A DNA stretch of 32,659 nucleotides, from the NCBI GenBank assembly GCA_902527545.1, contig CABZPR010000013.1, positions 1-32,659 on the forward strand, written 5' to 3'. Shown here in pieces: positions 8,273-15,581 of the stretch (its first letter is position 1; every line of letters begins with the position of its first letter). The translations under genes were made by a program, and so were the position numbers. The DNA comes from an uncultured Alphaproteobacteria bacterium (GTDB lineage: Bacteria > Pseudomonadota > Alphaproteobacteria > HIMB59). Below the pieces are notes generated by a model, which saw only the letters and a list, made by a program, of their open reading frames with translations, did no database searches and was not told the DNA's origin.

Positions 8273-9119
8273 ACGCTTCGTTTCAATGTATTTTCCAGAC
8301 CATAAAATCAAGGAAAACGCCAAAGAAATCAGAATAGGAAACAAAGGTTCTAAGGTTGTTATGAAAGACGGATCGGGGTTCTTTGACCACGAAGAAGGTA
8401 ACTATACTTCCATGTTTAATGAGATCATGAGAAGAGAAAACTTTTCTTATCCTGAAGCATGTACTTATTGCAAAGATAACAACCTATTTATTTCTGATCA
8501 TGCTTTTAGATACTACAAAAAACCAATAAAAACTTTGAAGAAAGAAATCTTTGAAAAGAGTTTAATTCCTTTTGGGTTTACTAATGGTCATGAGTATCTG
8601 AAGAGAAGAGGTATTATTGATAGTGCCTACCCAGAGAATACATTGTATTGGAACGACTCAGAAAAATATCTTGCTCATAAGTTAGTAGATATAAACCTAC
8701 AAACTATTGGTTATCAGAGGATATTTGTCAGTTCTGATTTTAAAAAGATACCACCCCCAAAGATCTATGGAACTTCTAAAGGTGGTAAGACTGTTATCAA
8801 TATTCACGATTATGAAATGATTACTTTAGTTGAAGGACTAGAGGACGGACTAACACTTCACCAATCATACTTACTAAACAATGTTAAAAGAACTGTTTGG
8901 GTAATGACAGGAACATCTAATTTTCTAAATGTAGAAATACCTGAAAGCACGAAGAGAGTTATTATTGCTTTAGATAATGATGAAGCTGGTGAGAAGATGT
9001 TTGAAAAATGTAAAGAGCGTTTCAGTAATCTCAACAAAGCAGTATCCAGACTTCGACCAAAGCCTGAATACAAAGATTTTAATGATGAATTAAGAGGTAT
9101 TAAATTTAATGCAAACTAA
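8247..9119 (+). CDS. Toprim-domain primase-like protein
   Basis: Likely makes primers for, or otherwise serves, replication of the element together with the helicase gene that follows. The protein has 290 residues from ATG 8247; a TTG at 8238 is possible. The C-terminal Toprim fold has the conserved Glu196 (TLVEGLEDGLTLHQ) and the metal-binding pair Asp243/Asp245 (IIALDNDEAGEKMFEK), ending KDFNDELRG, all typical of DnaG/P4/T7-type primases. The N-terminal half has GFFDHEEGNYTSMFNEIM, resembling the region after the zinc motif in phage primases, but there is no four-cysteine zinc ribbon, so it may be zinc-independent or recruit DNA through another protein. It overlaps the HTH gene by 26 bases and the helicase by 11. 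It could be a degenerate primase, but the catalytic acids are intact. Confidence 0.87.
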   Translation: MKPILINAERFVSMYFPDHKIKENAKEIRIGNKGSKVVMKDGSGFFDHEEGNYTSMFNEIMRRENFSYPEACTYCKDNNLFISDHAFRYYKKPIKTLKKEIFEKSLIPFGFTNGHEYLKRRGIIDSAYPENTLYWNDSEKYLAHKLVDINLQTIGYQRIFVSSDFKKIPPPKIYGTSKGGKTVINIHDYEMITLVEGLEDGLTLHQSYLLNNVKRTVWVMTGTSNFLNVEIPESTKRVIIALDNDEAGEKMFEKCKERFSNLNKAVSRLRPKPEYKDFNDELRGIKFNAN

Positions 9120-10239
9120 TGGAAAAGCAATAGATCTTCCAACGGAAGAGATAGTAATTAAACAGAAAACATTCCCAAGTTGTACACTTGGTGAATTAGC
9201 AAAGATGAACATTGAACCACGAAAACCGATTATTGATCCGTTGATCATGGAAGGTTCTTCAATGGAAATAAATGGTGGAACAGGAATTGGAAAAACTTGG
9301 TTCACTCTTGAAATGTTATGTTCAATTGCAACGGGTGAAAGTTTCCTAGGAAAGTATGAAGTAAAAAATCCTAGACCTGTCTATTACATTGACGGGGAAA
9401 TGCCTTTCGACTCAATTAGAGATAGAGTTAATATGATTATGGGTAGGTATATTTATAAATACAAAGTTTCTGAAATACCTTTGCATTTTAGTAACCCACT
9501 TCTATTTGATAACAATTATATCCCTAAGATTAACGATCCGAAGGTCACTCAATCACTAATCAAAGATCAAATAAAACGAATGTCAGACATACATGGAAGC
9601 CCGATATTTATATGTTTTGACAACCTTTCTTGCCTTACAGATTACAAAGAAAACGATAATGATGATTGGACTTCAATGTTGGATATGTACACAGAATTAA
9701 AACATGAAAAGCATTCTATCTGTCATGTACACCATGTTGGTAAGGGTGGTCATCAAAGAGGAGCTAGTAGGAAGCATGACGCTTTGGACTGTGTTATTCA
9801 CTTGAAACGACCAGAGGACTATGACGCTTCTGAAGGTGCAGTATTCAATGTTAGGTTTGATAAGCATAGACACTTCGCGGGTGAGGACGCTAGAAGTTTC
9901 AAATGCTCTATAAAAGTTGATCAAGATTTAAACCAAGTAAAATGGGATATATCAAAATATAAAGATCTTGCTCATGAAGAATTACTAACTGCCTACTGTA
10001 ATGGACTACCTGATATTACATACACCAAGTTAGAAGGTGAGTTTGGAATATCTAAGAGTGCTATTGCAAGGACTATTAAACAATGTGTCACCAATGGTCT
10101 TTACATATCTAAAATGGAAGAGATCTATGGTGATGAATGGGAAAACTACGATAAGCTAATCAACAAAAAGAAAAAGAAAGGAGTAGCATTATCACAAAAC
10201 GAGGAAGAAAGAGGGATCAGTCCAGAAATACCATTTTAA
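9109..10239 (+). CDS. RepA/DnaB-like hexameric helicase (AAA_25 / RecA fold)
   Basis: Presumed replicative helicase of the element. It has 376 residues. Walker A is GGTGIGKT (Lys62), and YYIDGEMP follows as the RecA-fold strand with an acidic residue. Walker B is FICFDNLS (Asp171), and HVHHVGKGG (from His206) is the histidine-rich sensor seen in plasmid RepA helicases of the RSF1010 type. RGASRKHDALD matches the motif carrying the arginine finger in that group. The C-terminal 90 residues look like a winged helix (TKLEGEFGISKSAIARTIKQC) and end in a lysine-rich tail. The ATG overlaps the primase stop by 11 bases, so primase and helicase are coupled. Similar RecA-fold proteins occur in regA/repA plasmid loci and phage satellites. 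The exact substrate is unknown. Confidence 0.88.
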   Translation: MQTNGKAIDLPTEEIVIKQKTFPSCTLGELAKMNIEPRKPIIDPLIMEGSSMEINGGTGIGKTWFTLEMLCSIATGESFLGKYEVKNPRPVYYIDGEMPFDSIRDRVNMIMGRYIYKYKVSEIPLHFSNPLLFDNNYIPKINDPKVTQSLIKDQIKRMSDIHGSPIFICFDNLSCLTDYKENDNDDWTSMLDMYTELKHEKHSICHVHHVGKGGHQRGASRKHDALDCVIHLKRPEDYDASEGAVFNVRFDKHRHFAGEDARSFKCSIKVDQDLNQVKWDISKYKDLAHEELLTAYCNGLPDITYTKLEGEFGISKSAIARTIKQCVTNGLYISKMEEIYGDEWENYDKLINKKKKKGVALSQNEEERGISPEIPF

Positions 10240-10379
10240 CATTTCCCAATCCCACACCCTTAAGCTATGGGAAATGGGAAAAGCCTAAGAAGGTTATCTG
10301 TATTGCTTCAGAGATAAGGAAGTCACTTCAAGAGAGTGATGACAGAGAATTAGAACAATTATTTTGGAAGAGAGTATAA
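10155..10379 (+). other. Coding-like frame without a standard start
   Basis: A 74-codon open frame, in the -1 frame relative to the helicase, runs from 10155 to a TAA at 10377-10379, one base before the next gene's ATG. Its last part (KWEKPKKVICIASEIRKSLQ, then ESDDRELEQLFWKRV) has normal protein-like composition. No ATG, GTG or TTG occurs in the frame. AAGGAG at 10178-10183 stands 7 bases before an ATC (10191) and 4 before an ATT (10188). Either a rare start codon or a -1 slip at the helicase's AAA/AAG lysine run could express it. It could equally be chance. Confidence 0.35.
10242..10280 (+). repeat. Imperfect inverted repeat after the helicase gene
   Basis: TTTCCCA at the left pairs with TGGGAAA at the right, with an inner TCCC/GGGA pairing across a 15-20 base loop. 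It follows the helicase stop by 2 bases. It may be an RNA hairpin modulating the next gene, or an origin element. There is no T-run, so a simple terminator is unlikely. Confidence 0.4.
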
Positions 10380-10380
10380 A

Positions 10381-10566
10381 ATGGATCGTTACTTATCGGA
10401 CTATGAAAAACTTCTTCATGAATACGAAAGGATTGAGTCAAAACTTAATAGCCTTTTTATTCAGACTGATCTATCAGAGTCAGCTAGAAAGAAGTTAGAA
10501 ATAAGTTTGAAGAGAAGATTAAAAACACTACTACCTGAACTAAGAAAAAAAGAAATAGAAGTTTAA
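10381..10566 (+). CDS. Small helical protein of unknown function
   Basis: A 61-residue charged protein beginning MDRYLSDYEKLLHEYERI, with heptad-like leucines suggesting a short coiled coil or helical hairpin, and a basic second half (KRRLKTLLPELRKKEIEV). It has no membrane segment or recognised domain. GGAAGAGAG stands about 6 bases before the ATG and is a reasonable ribosome site. It is the last plus-strand gene of the replication block. Possible roles include a replication accessory or regulator, but the sequence does not say. Confidence 0.6.
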   Translation: MDRYLSDYEKLLHEYERIESKLNSLFIQTDLSESARKKLEISLKRRLKTLLPELRKKEIEV

Positions 10567-11085
10567 TATCGTTTCTAGTTCATTCGTGTCGTTACTTAAA
10601 TTCTTCCAAATTTGATGAATTTAATGCGAAATTAATCGAAATACTTCCCTATACAAATAAAATGCTCTCTCTACGAGGGGGTTATTAGGGTTATTTTGTT
10701 AATGTTTTCAATTGTTGATACGGAGTTCTTAGTAGTTTTTCCGTATTTCTCGCACAGAACTCTCGTAGGTAATGTAACCTTTTGTTACCCTGAAATGTTT
10801 ACTTTTGTTAACTTTGAAAGCTACGCATAGGGGGGGGTTCAAAATTACTAAAGGTACACTTTAATACATGTTTAACACGCATTTTTGAATCGTAGGGTAC
10901 GAAGTAAATGCTACCCCCGTAACAAGTTAACATGAGGCTAACACCATGCTCTATGATTCCTAAAACAGCGTTTCGCGGTGCATGATCCATGGTCAAATAT
11001 CAATGGATATTCTGTTCACCAATATTGGAATATTTGAATCATTATTTCGTAAAATGTGGTAGTGTTTCACTAGAAAGGTGAACAC
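10567..11085. other. Gene-poor right end of the element, rich in inverted repeats
   Basis: No convincing plus-strand gene. It holds a possible broken minus-strand frame (10729-10996) and several inverted repeats: CTACGAG (10671-10677) with CTCGTAG (10762-10768); ATACGGA (10718-10724) with TCCGTAT (10740-10746); CATGTTTAAC (10867-10876) with GTTAACATG (10926-10934), one base looped; AATATC/GATATT (10996-11011); and the palindrome CCAATATTGG (11019-11028). A run of eight G occurs at 10830-10837. The cluster is compatible with a replication origin and recombination-protein sites; neither is proven. Confidence 0.5.
10729..10996 (-). pseudogene. Possible Mor-like regulator broken at a homopolymer run
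   Basis: On the minus strand a frame starts at TTG 10996 or ATG 10990 and encodes HGVSLMLTCYGGSIYFVP. This resembles the GG-x-x-x-Y-x-P element of Mor/C phage transcription activators. At the run of eight C (10837-10830 on this strand) the frame leads to an early stop after about 62 residues. With seven C it would continue 31 more codons as CVAFKVNKSKHFRVTKGYI followed by TYESSVREIRKNY, which looks like the helix-turn-helix end of Mor proteins, stopping at 10731-10729. It may be a recent frameshift, phase variation, a sequencing error or coincidence. The family resemblance is short. Confidence 0.3.
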
Positions 11086-11086
11086 T
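11061..11086 (+). repeat. Hairpin overlapping the right arm site
   Basis: AGTGTTTCAC (11061-11070) pairs with GTGAACACT (11078-11086) with one bulged T, around loop TAGAAAG. It lies about 70 bases from the att core and may be a binding site for a recombination or excision protein. Confidence 0.45.
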
Positions 11087-11096
11087 TGGTGAGCAA
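11077..11096 (+). repeat. Candidate integrase arm site, right copy
   Basis: GGTGAACACTTGGTGAGCAA, 18/20 identical to 5506-5525 and in the same orientation. In the excised circle the two copies would flank the att core, as arm-type sites do. Confidence 0.5.
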
Positions 11097-12231
11097 CTCT
11101 TATGGGTGTTTAAAAAGGCTTGGTAATATAGGCTTAAAACAACCTAGGATTCCTTACTGTCACGCAGGAGGTCGCGGGTTCGAGTCCCGTCGCTCCCGCC
11201 ACTCAAGAACATTTATTTTATTTTTTTTAACTTTTTCATTATTTTCATGCTCTTTATATAAATCAAAAGATGTTTATGGATTAAAGACTCTTGGTATGAG
11301 TTTTAGCGATACGACAATTAAAGGATTTAAAATTGACCCAGGTTGGAATTTTAGTTCAAAAGAGGAAATAAAAAAATATCAAAGAAAAAAAAACTTGGTA
11401 CTTTTTCAACTTCAGAGAGAGAAAACAAGATACGGAGATACTGCTTTTTTTATCCAAGCACCAGGAGATGAGTGTTATAACAAATTAAAAGATTGCTCAC
11501 GACCAAATGGCGAAAAACAAAAAAGAGTAGAGGCAGGAACCGATTATGGTTTTCAAGGAGAAATATGGTTATCTTATTCTTTTTTAATCACTGAAAATTA
11601 TGAATTAAATAATGATAGCGCTATGAATAAATCAATATTGCAATTTCATAGCACAGAGAGTTTTTTTGGTCCTATGTTTATGCTTCAGATAGACAAGAAG
11701 AGAGGTTTGCTTTGGAGACATGAATCTAGTGAAGGAGTTATTATTATTGAAGAAGGGAATGATGATTGCTCACCTGGTGCTGGAGGCCCAGAAGATACTG
11801 ATAAAAGAATTTTTTGTGAATCTAGGCATGATTGGTATCAAATAATCTCTGCTAAAAATTTACAAAGAAATAAATGGTATGATTTAGTCTTCAATATTAA
11901 TTTTAATAAAAAGGATATTTCAAAAGCTTTCCATAAAATTTGGTTAAATGGAAAGTTATTGCATTACAGAAAAAACCAAACACTTTGGAAAGATCAAAAA
12001 GGCGTAAAAAACTCAGATAATTTGGCAAATTTTAAATTTGGTATTTATGGTTCAAGATTGGATGGCTCTTATCAATCTATGTATGCTGATGAAATTCACT
12101 TTGGAACTGAATGTGAGGACCTTTTAATAGAAAATATTGGCTACTATTGTAGTAATCTAAAAAAACAAGCAATAAATGAAACATTTCCAATCTTAACAGA
12201 AGATAGAGTTGCTTATTACTCTAAAGAATAA
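11086..12231 (+). CDS. Polysaccharide-lyase-like lipoprotein (heparin lyase I / PL20-type fold)
   Basis: Probably a secreted, lipid-anchored carbohydrate-active protein. After an odd N-terminus, TFILFFLTFSLFSC is a hydrophobic signal ending in an LFSC lipobox. The mature part has features of the concanavalin-like jelly-roll lyases: FQGEIWLSYSFLI, SILQFHSTESFFGPMFMLQI, NKWYDLVFNINF, then an ending YADEIHFG. Two close acidic/cysteine loops may form disulfides. The start is unresolved. Between the signal sequence and the tRNA fragment (11157-11202) there is no ATG, GTG or TTG. The frame runs back through the fragment to TTG 11086 or GTG 11089 in the element, with AAAGG about 7 bases ahead. The ATG at 11296 would delete the signal peptide. 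The gene is host DNA, as it lies outside the right repeat. Family call is moderate. Confidence 0.65.
   Translation: MVSNSYGCLKRLGNIGLKQPRIPYCHAGGRGFESRRSRHSRTFILFFLTFSLFSCSLYKSKDVYGLKTLGMSFSDTTIKGFKIDPGWNFSSKEEIKKYQRKKNLVLFQLQREKTRYGDTAFFIQAPGDECYNKLKDCSRPNGEKQKRVEAGTDYGFQGEIWLSYSFLITENYELNNDSAMNKSILQFHSTESFFGPMFMLQIDKKRGLLWRHESSEGVIIIEEGNDDCSPGAGGPEDTDKRIFCESRHDWYQIISAKNLQRNKWYDLVFNINFNKKDISKAFHKIWLNGKLLHYRKNQTLWKDQKGVKNSDNLANFKFGIYGSRLDGSYQSMYADEIHFGTECEDLLIENIGYYCSNLKKQAINETFPILTEDRVAYYSKE
11157..11202 (+). repeat. attR core (tRNA-Asp 3' fragment)
   Basis: Identical over 46 bases to 5346-5391. It covers the anticodon loop to CCA, but the bases before it (CCTTA) do not match tRNA-Asp, so no tRNA can form here. 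It is the displaced original 3' end of the host tRNA gene. Confidence 0.93.
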
Positions 12232-12299
12232 GAAATTTTTTCAACTTTTTTACACTCAAATATTTAAAAATCATGTGTAAGACTAATGCGTCATTTTTA

Positions 12300-12330
12300 T
12301 CGTCACTAAATACATTTTGTTTCTTATAAT
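12300..12330 (+). promoter_or_regulatory. Putative promoter of the nuo operon
   Basis: A perfect TATAAT at 12325-12330 has a weak TCGTCA -35 box at 12300-12305 (19-base spacer). Transcription would start near 12337, after the TTG at 12334, which supports the ATG at 12361 as the nuoA start. Confidence 0.5.
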
Positions 12331-12360
12331 GTATTGCGTTACGGAAAATCAAAACTTTTA

Positions 12361-12720
12361 ATGTATAACCTAGATTATATTTTCATATTGATATTCATTT
12401 TTATTGGGGCAGGAATGGCAATCGCTATGTATTTGCTCTCAAAAATATTATCACCAAGCTCACCTGATACTGAAAAACTATCTGCATATGAATGTGGTTT
12501 TGAGGCGTTTGACGACGCTCGATCAAAATTTGATGTTAAGTTTTATTTAGTATCAATACTATTTATTATATTTGATTTAGAGATTGCGTTTTTATTTCCT
12601 TGGGCAGTGAGTCTTAGCAATATCGGAGCTCTTGGTTTTTATTCAATGATGTTTTTTTTATTTATTCTCACAGTGGGATTTATTTATGAATGGAGAAATG
12701 GAGCATTAGATTGGGAGTAG
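12361..12720 (+). CDS. nuoA: NADH-quinone oxidoreductase subunit A
   Basis: Small membrane subunit of complex I (ND3 homologue), 119 residues with three transmembrane segments, next to the quinone site. The conserved loop [34 protein letters not shown] contains the ECGF motif and the D-V-K/R-F-Y stretch diagnostic of NuoA/ND3. ATG 12361 is preferred over TTG 12334 because the likely promoter -10 box ends at 12330 and the family begins with a short N-tail before the first helix. First gene of a 14-gene nuo operon; nuoB starts inside its 3' end. Confidence 0.93.
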   Translation: MYNLDYIFILIFIFIGAGMAIAMYLLSKILSPSSPDTEKLSAYECGFEAFDDARSKFDVKFYLVSILFIIFDLEIAFLFPWAVSLSNIGALGFYSMMFFLFILTVGFIYEWRNGALDWE

Positions 12721-13220
12721 TATTAGAAAAAGACAAATCATTAAATATTGATGAGTTATTTGAAAAAAAAGGGTTTGTAACAGCTTCATTTGAAAATTTA
12801 ATTAATTGGGCGAGGTCAGGATCTTTATGGCCTATGACTTTCGGCTTAGCATGTTGTGGGGTTGAGATGATGCACTCCTATATGAGTAGATACGATCTAG
12901 ATCGTTTAGGTGTAATTCCTAGAGGCTCTCCAAGACAATCTGATGTAATGATTGTTGCGGGAACTCTTACAAACAAAATGGCATCTGCTTTGAGAAAAGT
13001 TTACGATCAAATGCCTGAACCAAGATGGGTAATCTCTATGGGTTCTTGTGCAAACGGAGGAGGATATTATCATTACTCTTACTCAGTTGTTCGAGGATGC
13101 GATAGGATAGTGCCTGTAGATATTTATGTTCCTGGATGCCCACCTACTGCGGAAGCTCTTTTGTACGGCATTATGCAACTTCAAGATAAAATTAAAAAGA
13201 AAAAAAAGATTTATAGGTAA
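12690..13220 (+). CDS. nuoB: NADH-quinone oxidoreductase subunit B
   Basis: Peripheral-arm subunit of complex I (PSST homologue), 176 residues, which holds iron-sulfur cluster N2, the electron donor to quinone. The N2 ligands are visible as the adjacent cysteines in [11 protein letters not shown], then Cys in [15 protein letters not shown] and in [12 protein letters not shown]. The start at ATG 12690 overlaps nuoA by 31 bases. A TTG at 12711 with TGGAG upstream is a possible alternative and would remove seven residues. Length and motif order are normal. It ends in a lysine-rich tail, and nuoC follows after five bases. Confidence 0.95.
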   Translation: MEKWSIRLGVVLEKDKSLNIDELFEKKGFVTASFENLINWARSGSLWPMTFGLACCGVEMMHSYMSRYDLDRLGVIPRGSPRQSDVMIVAGTLTNKMASALRKVYDQMPEPRWVISMGSCANGGGYYHYSYSVVRGCDRIVPVDIYVPGCPPTAEALLYGIMQLQDKIKKKKKIYR

Positions 13221-13225
13221 ATTTC

Positions 13226-13822
13226 TTGTCTCCAAATATTTTACAGAAATATTCAACTGGTAACTTCCATTTTCCCATAAAATCTGGAATAGACAATATT
13301 TTAGTTAACAAAGACTCCATACTAGAAGTAACACAAAAAATTAAAGAAGACGAAGATCTACTCTATGACCAGTTAATTGATATTACTGTAACTGATAATA
13401 TGCTATCTAAATCAAGTTATTCAAACGAACGATTTACTCTAATCTACTCCTTTCTTAGTTTAAAATTTAATAAAAGATTATTTATTTTCACTAACATTTC
13501 TGAAGATAATCTAGATATCAATTCAATAACTCAAATTTTTGAGTCTGCTGATTGGTTTGAAAGAGAATGTTACGATCTTTTTGGTATAAACTTTGTTAAC
13601 CACCCAAATCTTCAAAGAATAATGAATGACTATAACTTTCAAGGTCACCCGCTAAGAAAAGATTTTCCTCTGACGGGTTATGAAGAGGTTCGTTACGATG
13701 AAAACTTAAAAAAGGTTGTTTATGAACCAGTGACTTTAAAACAGGAGTTTCGAGATTTTGACAATGAAAGTCCTTGGGAGGGAATGAAAGAAACAATCAA
13801 AGAGGAGCTCGAAAAAAAGTAA
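13226..13822 (+). CDS. nuoC: NADH-quinone oxidoreductase subunit C
   Basis: Peripheral-arm complex I subunit (30-kDa homologue), 198 residues, which binds NuoD and helps form the quinone-facing module. The signature [20 protein letters not shown], followed by [19 protein letters not shown], is the textbook 30-kDa pattern. The start is TTG 13226, with AGG 8 bases before it, because no ATG or GTG occurs before residue 58. NuoC and NuoD are separate genes here, unlike the fused form of enterobacteria, as usual in alphaproteobacteria. Its TAA shares one base with the nuoD ATG. Confidence 0.93.
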   Translation: MSPNILQKYSTGNFHFPIKSGIDNILVNKDSILEVTQKIKEDEDLLYDQLIDITVTDNMLSKSSYSNERFTLIYSFLSLKFNKRLFIFTNISEDNLDINSITQIFESADWFERECYDLFGINFVNHPNLQRIMNDYNFQGHPLRKDFPLTGYEEVRYDENLKKVVYEPVTLKQEFRDFDNESPWEGMKETIKEELEKK

Positions 13823-14997
13823 TGTCAGAGAATTTTAAACCTGTAACTCTTAACTTTGGACCCCAACATCCTGCTGCTCATGGAGTTCTTAGACTACTTG
13901 TACAATTAGAAGGGGAGGTAGTTAATAAAGCCGAACCTCACATTGGACTTTTACATAGAGGAACTGAAAAATTAATTGAACAAAAAACATATACTCAAGC
14001 TATTCCATATTTTGATCGTCTTGATTATGTTTCTCCAATGTGTCAAGAACATGCCTTTGCTTTAGCTGTTGAGAATTTATTAAATATCGAAGCACCTAAA
14101 CGAGCTCAATATATCAGAGTTATGTTTGCAGAAGTTACTAGGATACTAAATCATTTATTAAATATTCCTGCATTTGCAATGGATATAGGAGCTGCTACTC
14201 CAATGCTGTGGGCTTTCGAAGAAAGAGAAAAAATGTTGGAATTCCATGAAGCTGTATCTGGTGCCAGATTTCATGCAGCTTACTTTCGTCCTGGTGGAGT
14301 TCACCAAGACTTGCCTGAAAATTTGCTAGAAAAAATGAAAAACTATTTTACTAATTTTCCAAAATTTATAGATACGCTTGAAGAACTACTTACTGAGAAT
14401 AGAATATTCAAACAACGATCTGTTGATATAGGTATTTTAAAAAAGGATGATGCAATAAGACTAAGTTGCAGTGGCCCTGTTCTTCGTGCTAGTGGTGTGG
14501 CTTGGGATTTAAGAAAATCTCAACCTTATGATGTTTATGAGGATTTAGATTTCGACATACCAGTCGGAAAAACTGGTGACACCTATGATAGATATTTGGT
14601 TAGAATGGAAGAGATGAGAGAGTCAGTTAAGATAATCTTACAGTGTATTGAAAATATTCCAGAAGGACCCGTAATGGTTGAGAATAATAAAATTACTCCA
14701 CCTAAAAGATCAGAAATGAAAAATTCAATGGAAGCTATTATTCATCATTTTAAATTATTTACCGAGGGTTATAGGGTTCCTGAAGGTATTACATACAAAA
14801 GCGTAGAGGCACCAAAAGGAGAATTTGGTGTTGTATTAGTTTCAGATGGAAGTTCCAAACCATATCGATGCAAGCTGAGAGCACCCGGCTTTGTTCATTT
14901 ACAGGCATTACATTATTTATCAAAGGGCCACCAACTAGCTGACGTACCATCAATTTTAGGAAGCCTAGATATTGTATTTGGAGAGGTAGACAGATGA
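13822..14997 (+). CDS. nuoD: NADH-quinone oxidoreductase subunit D
   Basis: Complex I 49-kDa homologue, 391 residues, forming the quinone-binding pocket with NuoB. The start [21 protein letters not shown] contains the conserved GPQHPAAHG loop that contacts quinone. [46 protein letters not shown] and the C-terminal [10 protein letters not shown] are also invariant family segments. I chose ATG 13822 because the upstream in-frame extension only re-reads nuoC. The stop TGA overlaps the nuoE ATG (ATGA). Full length, no anomalies. Confidence 0.97.
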   Translation: MSENFKPVTLNFGPQHPAAHGVLRLLVQLEGEVVNKAEPHIGLLHRGTEKLIEQKTYTQAIPYFDRLDYVSPMCQEHAFALAVENLLNIEAPKRAQYIRVMFAEVTRILNHLLNIPAFAMDIGAATPMLWAFEEREKMLEFHEAVSGARFHAAYFRPGGVHQDLPENLLEKMKNYFTNFPKFIDTLEELLTENRIFKQRSVDIGILKKDDAIRLSCSGPVLRASGVAWDLRKSQPYDVYEDLDFDIPVGKTGDTYDRYLVRMEEMRESVKIILQCIENIPEGPVMVENNKITPPKRSEMKNSMEAIIHHFKLFTEGYRVPEGITYKSVEAPKGEFGVVLVSDGSSKPYRCKLRAPGFVHLQALHYLSKGHQLADVPSILGSLDIVFGEVDR

Positions 14998-15581
14998 GTA
15001 GTAATCATCCAGGTTTATCTAATAATTTTTCTAGATCAGGCGAAAAATTCTCTTGGTCAAAAGATAACTTAAGATCAATTAAAAATATAATTTCTAAATA
15101 CCCTAAAGGTAGAGAACAAAGTGCAGTTATGCCTCTTCTTTATTTGGCTCAAGAACAAAACAATAATTGGATAAGTATCGAATGTATAGAAACAATCGCT
15201 GAAACTTTAAATATGCCTAAAATAAGAGTCACAGAAGTGGCCTCATTTTATTCAATGTATAATACAAGACCTGTTGGAGAAAATCTTGTTCAGATTTGTA
15301 GAACCTCTCCTTGTTGGCTTAGAGGTTCAAATAAGATCACGAAAACTATTTGCAAAGAAACAAAATGTGAAATTAACGATACCAGTGACGATAATAAATT
15401 TACAGTTGTTGAAGTAGAGTGCCTTGGTGCTTGCTCAAATGGACCTATGATTCAAATCAATAATGATTTCTTTGAGGATTTAGATGAAGAGTCTACAAAA
15501 AAAATTATAGACAATATTAAAGAGGGAAAACCAAATGTCATTGGTTCACAAAAAGGCAGGAGAAGTTCAGAGAATGCTTAA
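14994..15581 (+). CDS. nuoE: NADH-quinone oxidoreductase subunit E
   Basis: Thioredoxin-fold 2Fe-2S subunit (24-kDa homologue), 195 residues, part of the NADH-oxidising module with NuoF. The four ligands are seen in [11 protein letters not shown] and [15 protein letters not shown]. The region [24 protein letters not shown] is characteristic. The ATG overlaps the nuoD stop by four bases. The C-terminal tail ([12 protein letters not shown]) is polar and overlaps the nuoF start. The length fits the alphaproteobacterial form, slightly longer than E. coli NuoE. Confidence 0.95.
   Translation: MSSNHPGLSNNFSRSGEKFSWSKDNLRSIKNIISKYPKGREQSAVMPLLYLAQEQNNNWISIECIETIAETLNMPKIRVTEVASFYSMYNTRPVGENLVQICRTSPCWLRGSNKITKTICKETKCEINDTSDDNKFTVVEVECLGACSNGPMIQINNDFFEDLDEESTKKIIDNIKEGKPNVIGSQKGRRSSENA

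Larger units (their letters stand above)
5346..11202 (+). mobile_element. Integrated element at tRNA-Asp (about 5.9 kb), satellite-like
   Basis: Bounded by a 46-base perfect direct repeat made of the 3' half of tRNA-Asp. The integrase gene lies beside the intact tRNA, the classic layout for tRNA-targeting tyrosine integrases. Inside are integrase, an unknown 356-aa protein, an AlpA-like DNA-binding protein, a Toprim primase-like protein, a RecA-fold helicase, a 61-aa protein and a 500-base gene-poor right end. I see no virion, lysis, partition, conjugation, toxin or known defence genes. It could be a phage satellite, a small integrative plasmid or a decayed prophage. The compact overlapping genes with open frames argue against general decay. 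Confidence 0.93.

Noticed and set aside
5391-11156. CRISPR array or restriction/toxin defence locus in the element
   Set aside because: No regularly spaced repeats and no nuclease, methylase or toxin-antitoxin motifs were found; a defence role for the unknown protein is only speculation.
11157-11202. A second tRNA-Asp gene
   Set aside because: Only the 3' half matches; the upstream bases cannot form the acceptor, D or anticodon 5' strands, so it is an attachment-site remnant.
12232-12299. Rho-independent terminator after the lyase-like gene
   Set aside because: T-runs are present but no stem with adequate pairing precedes them.
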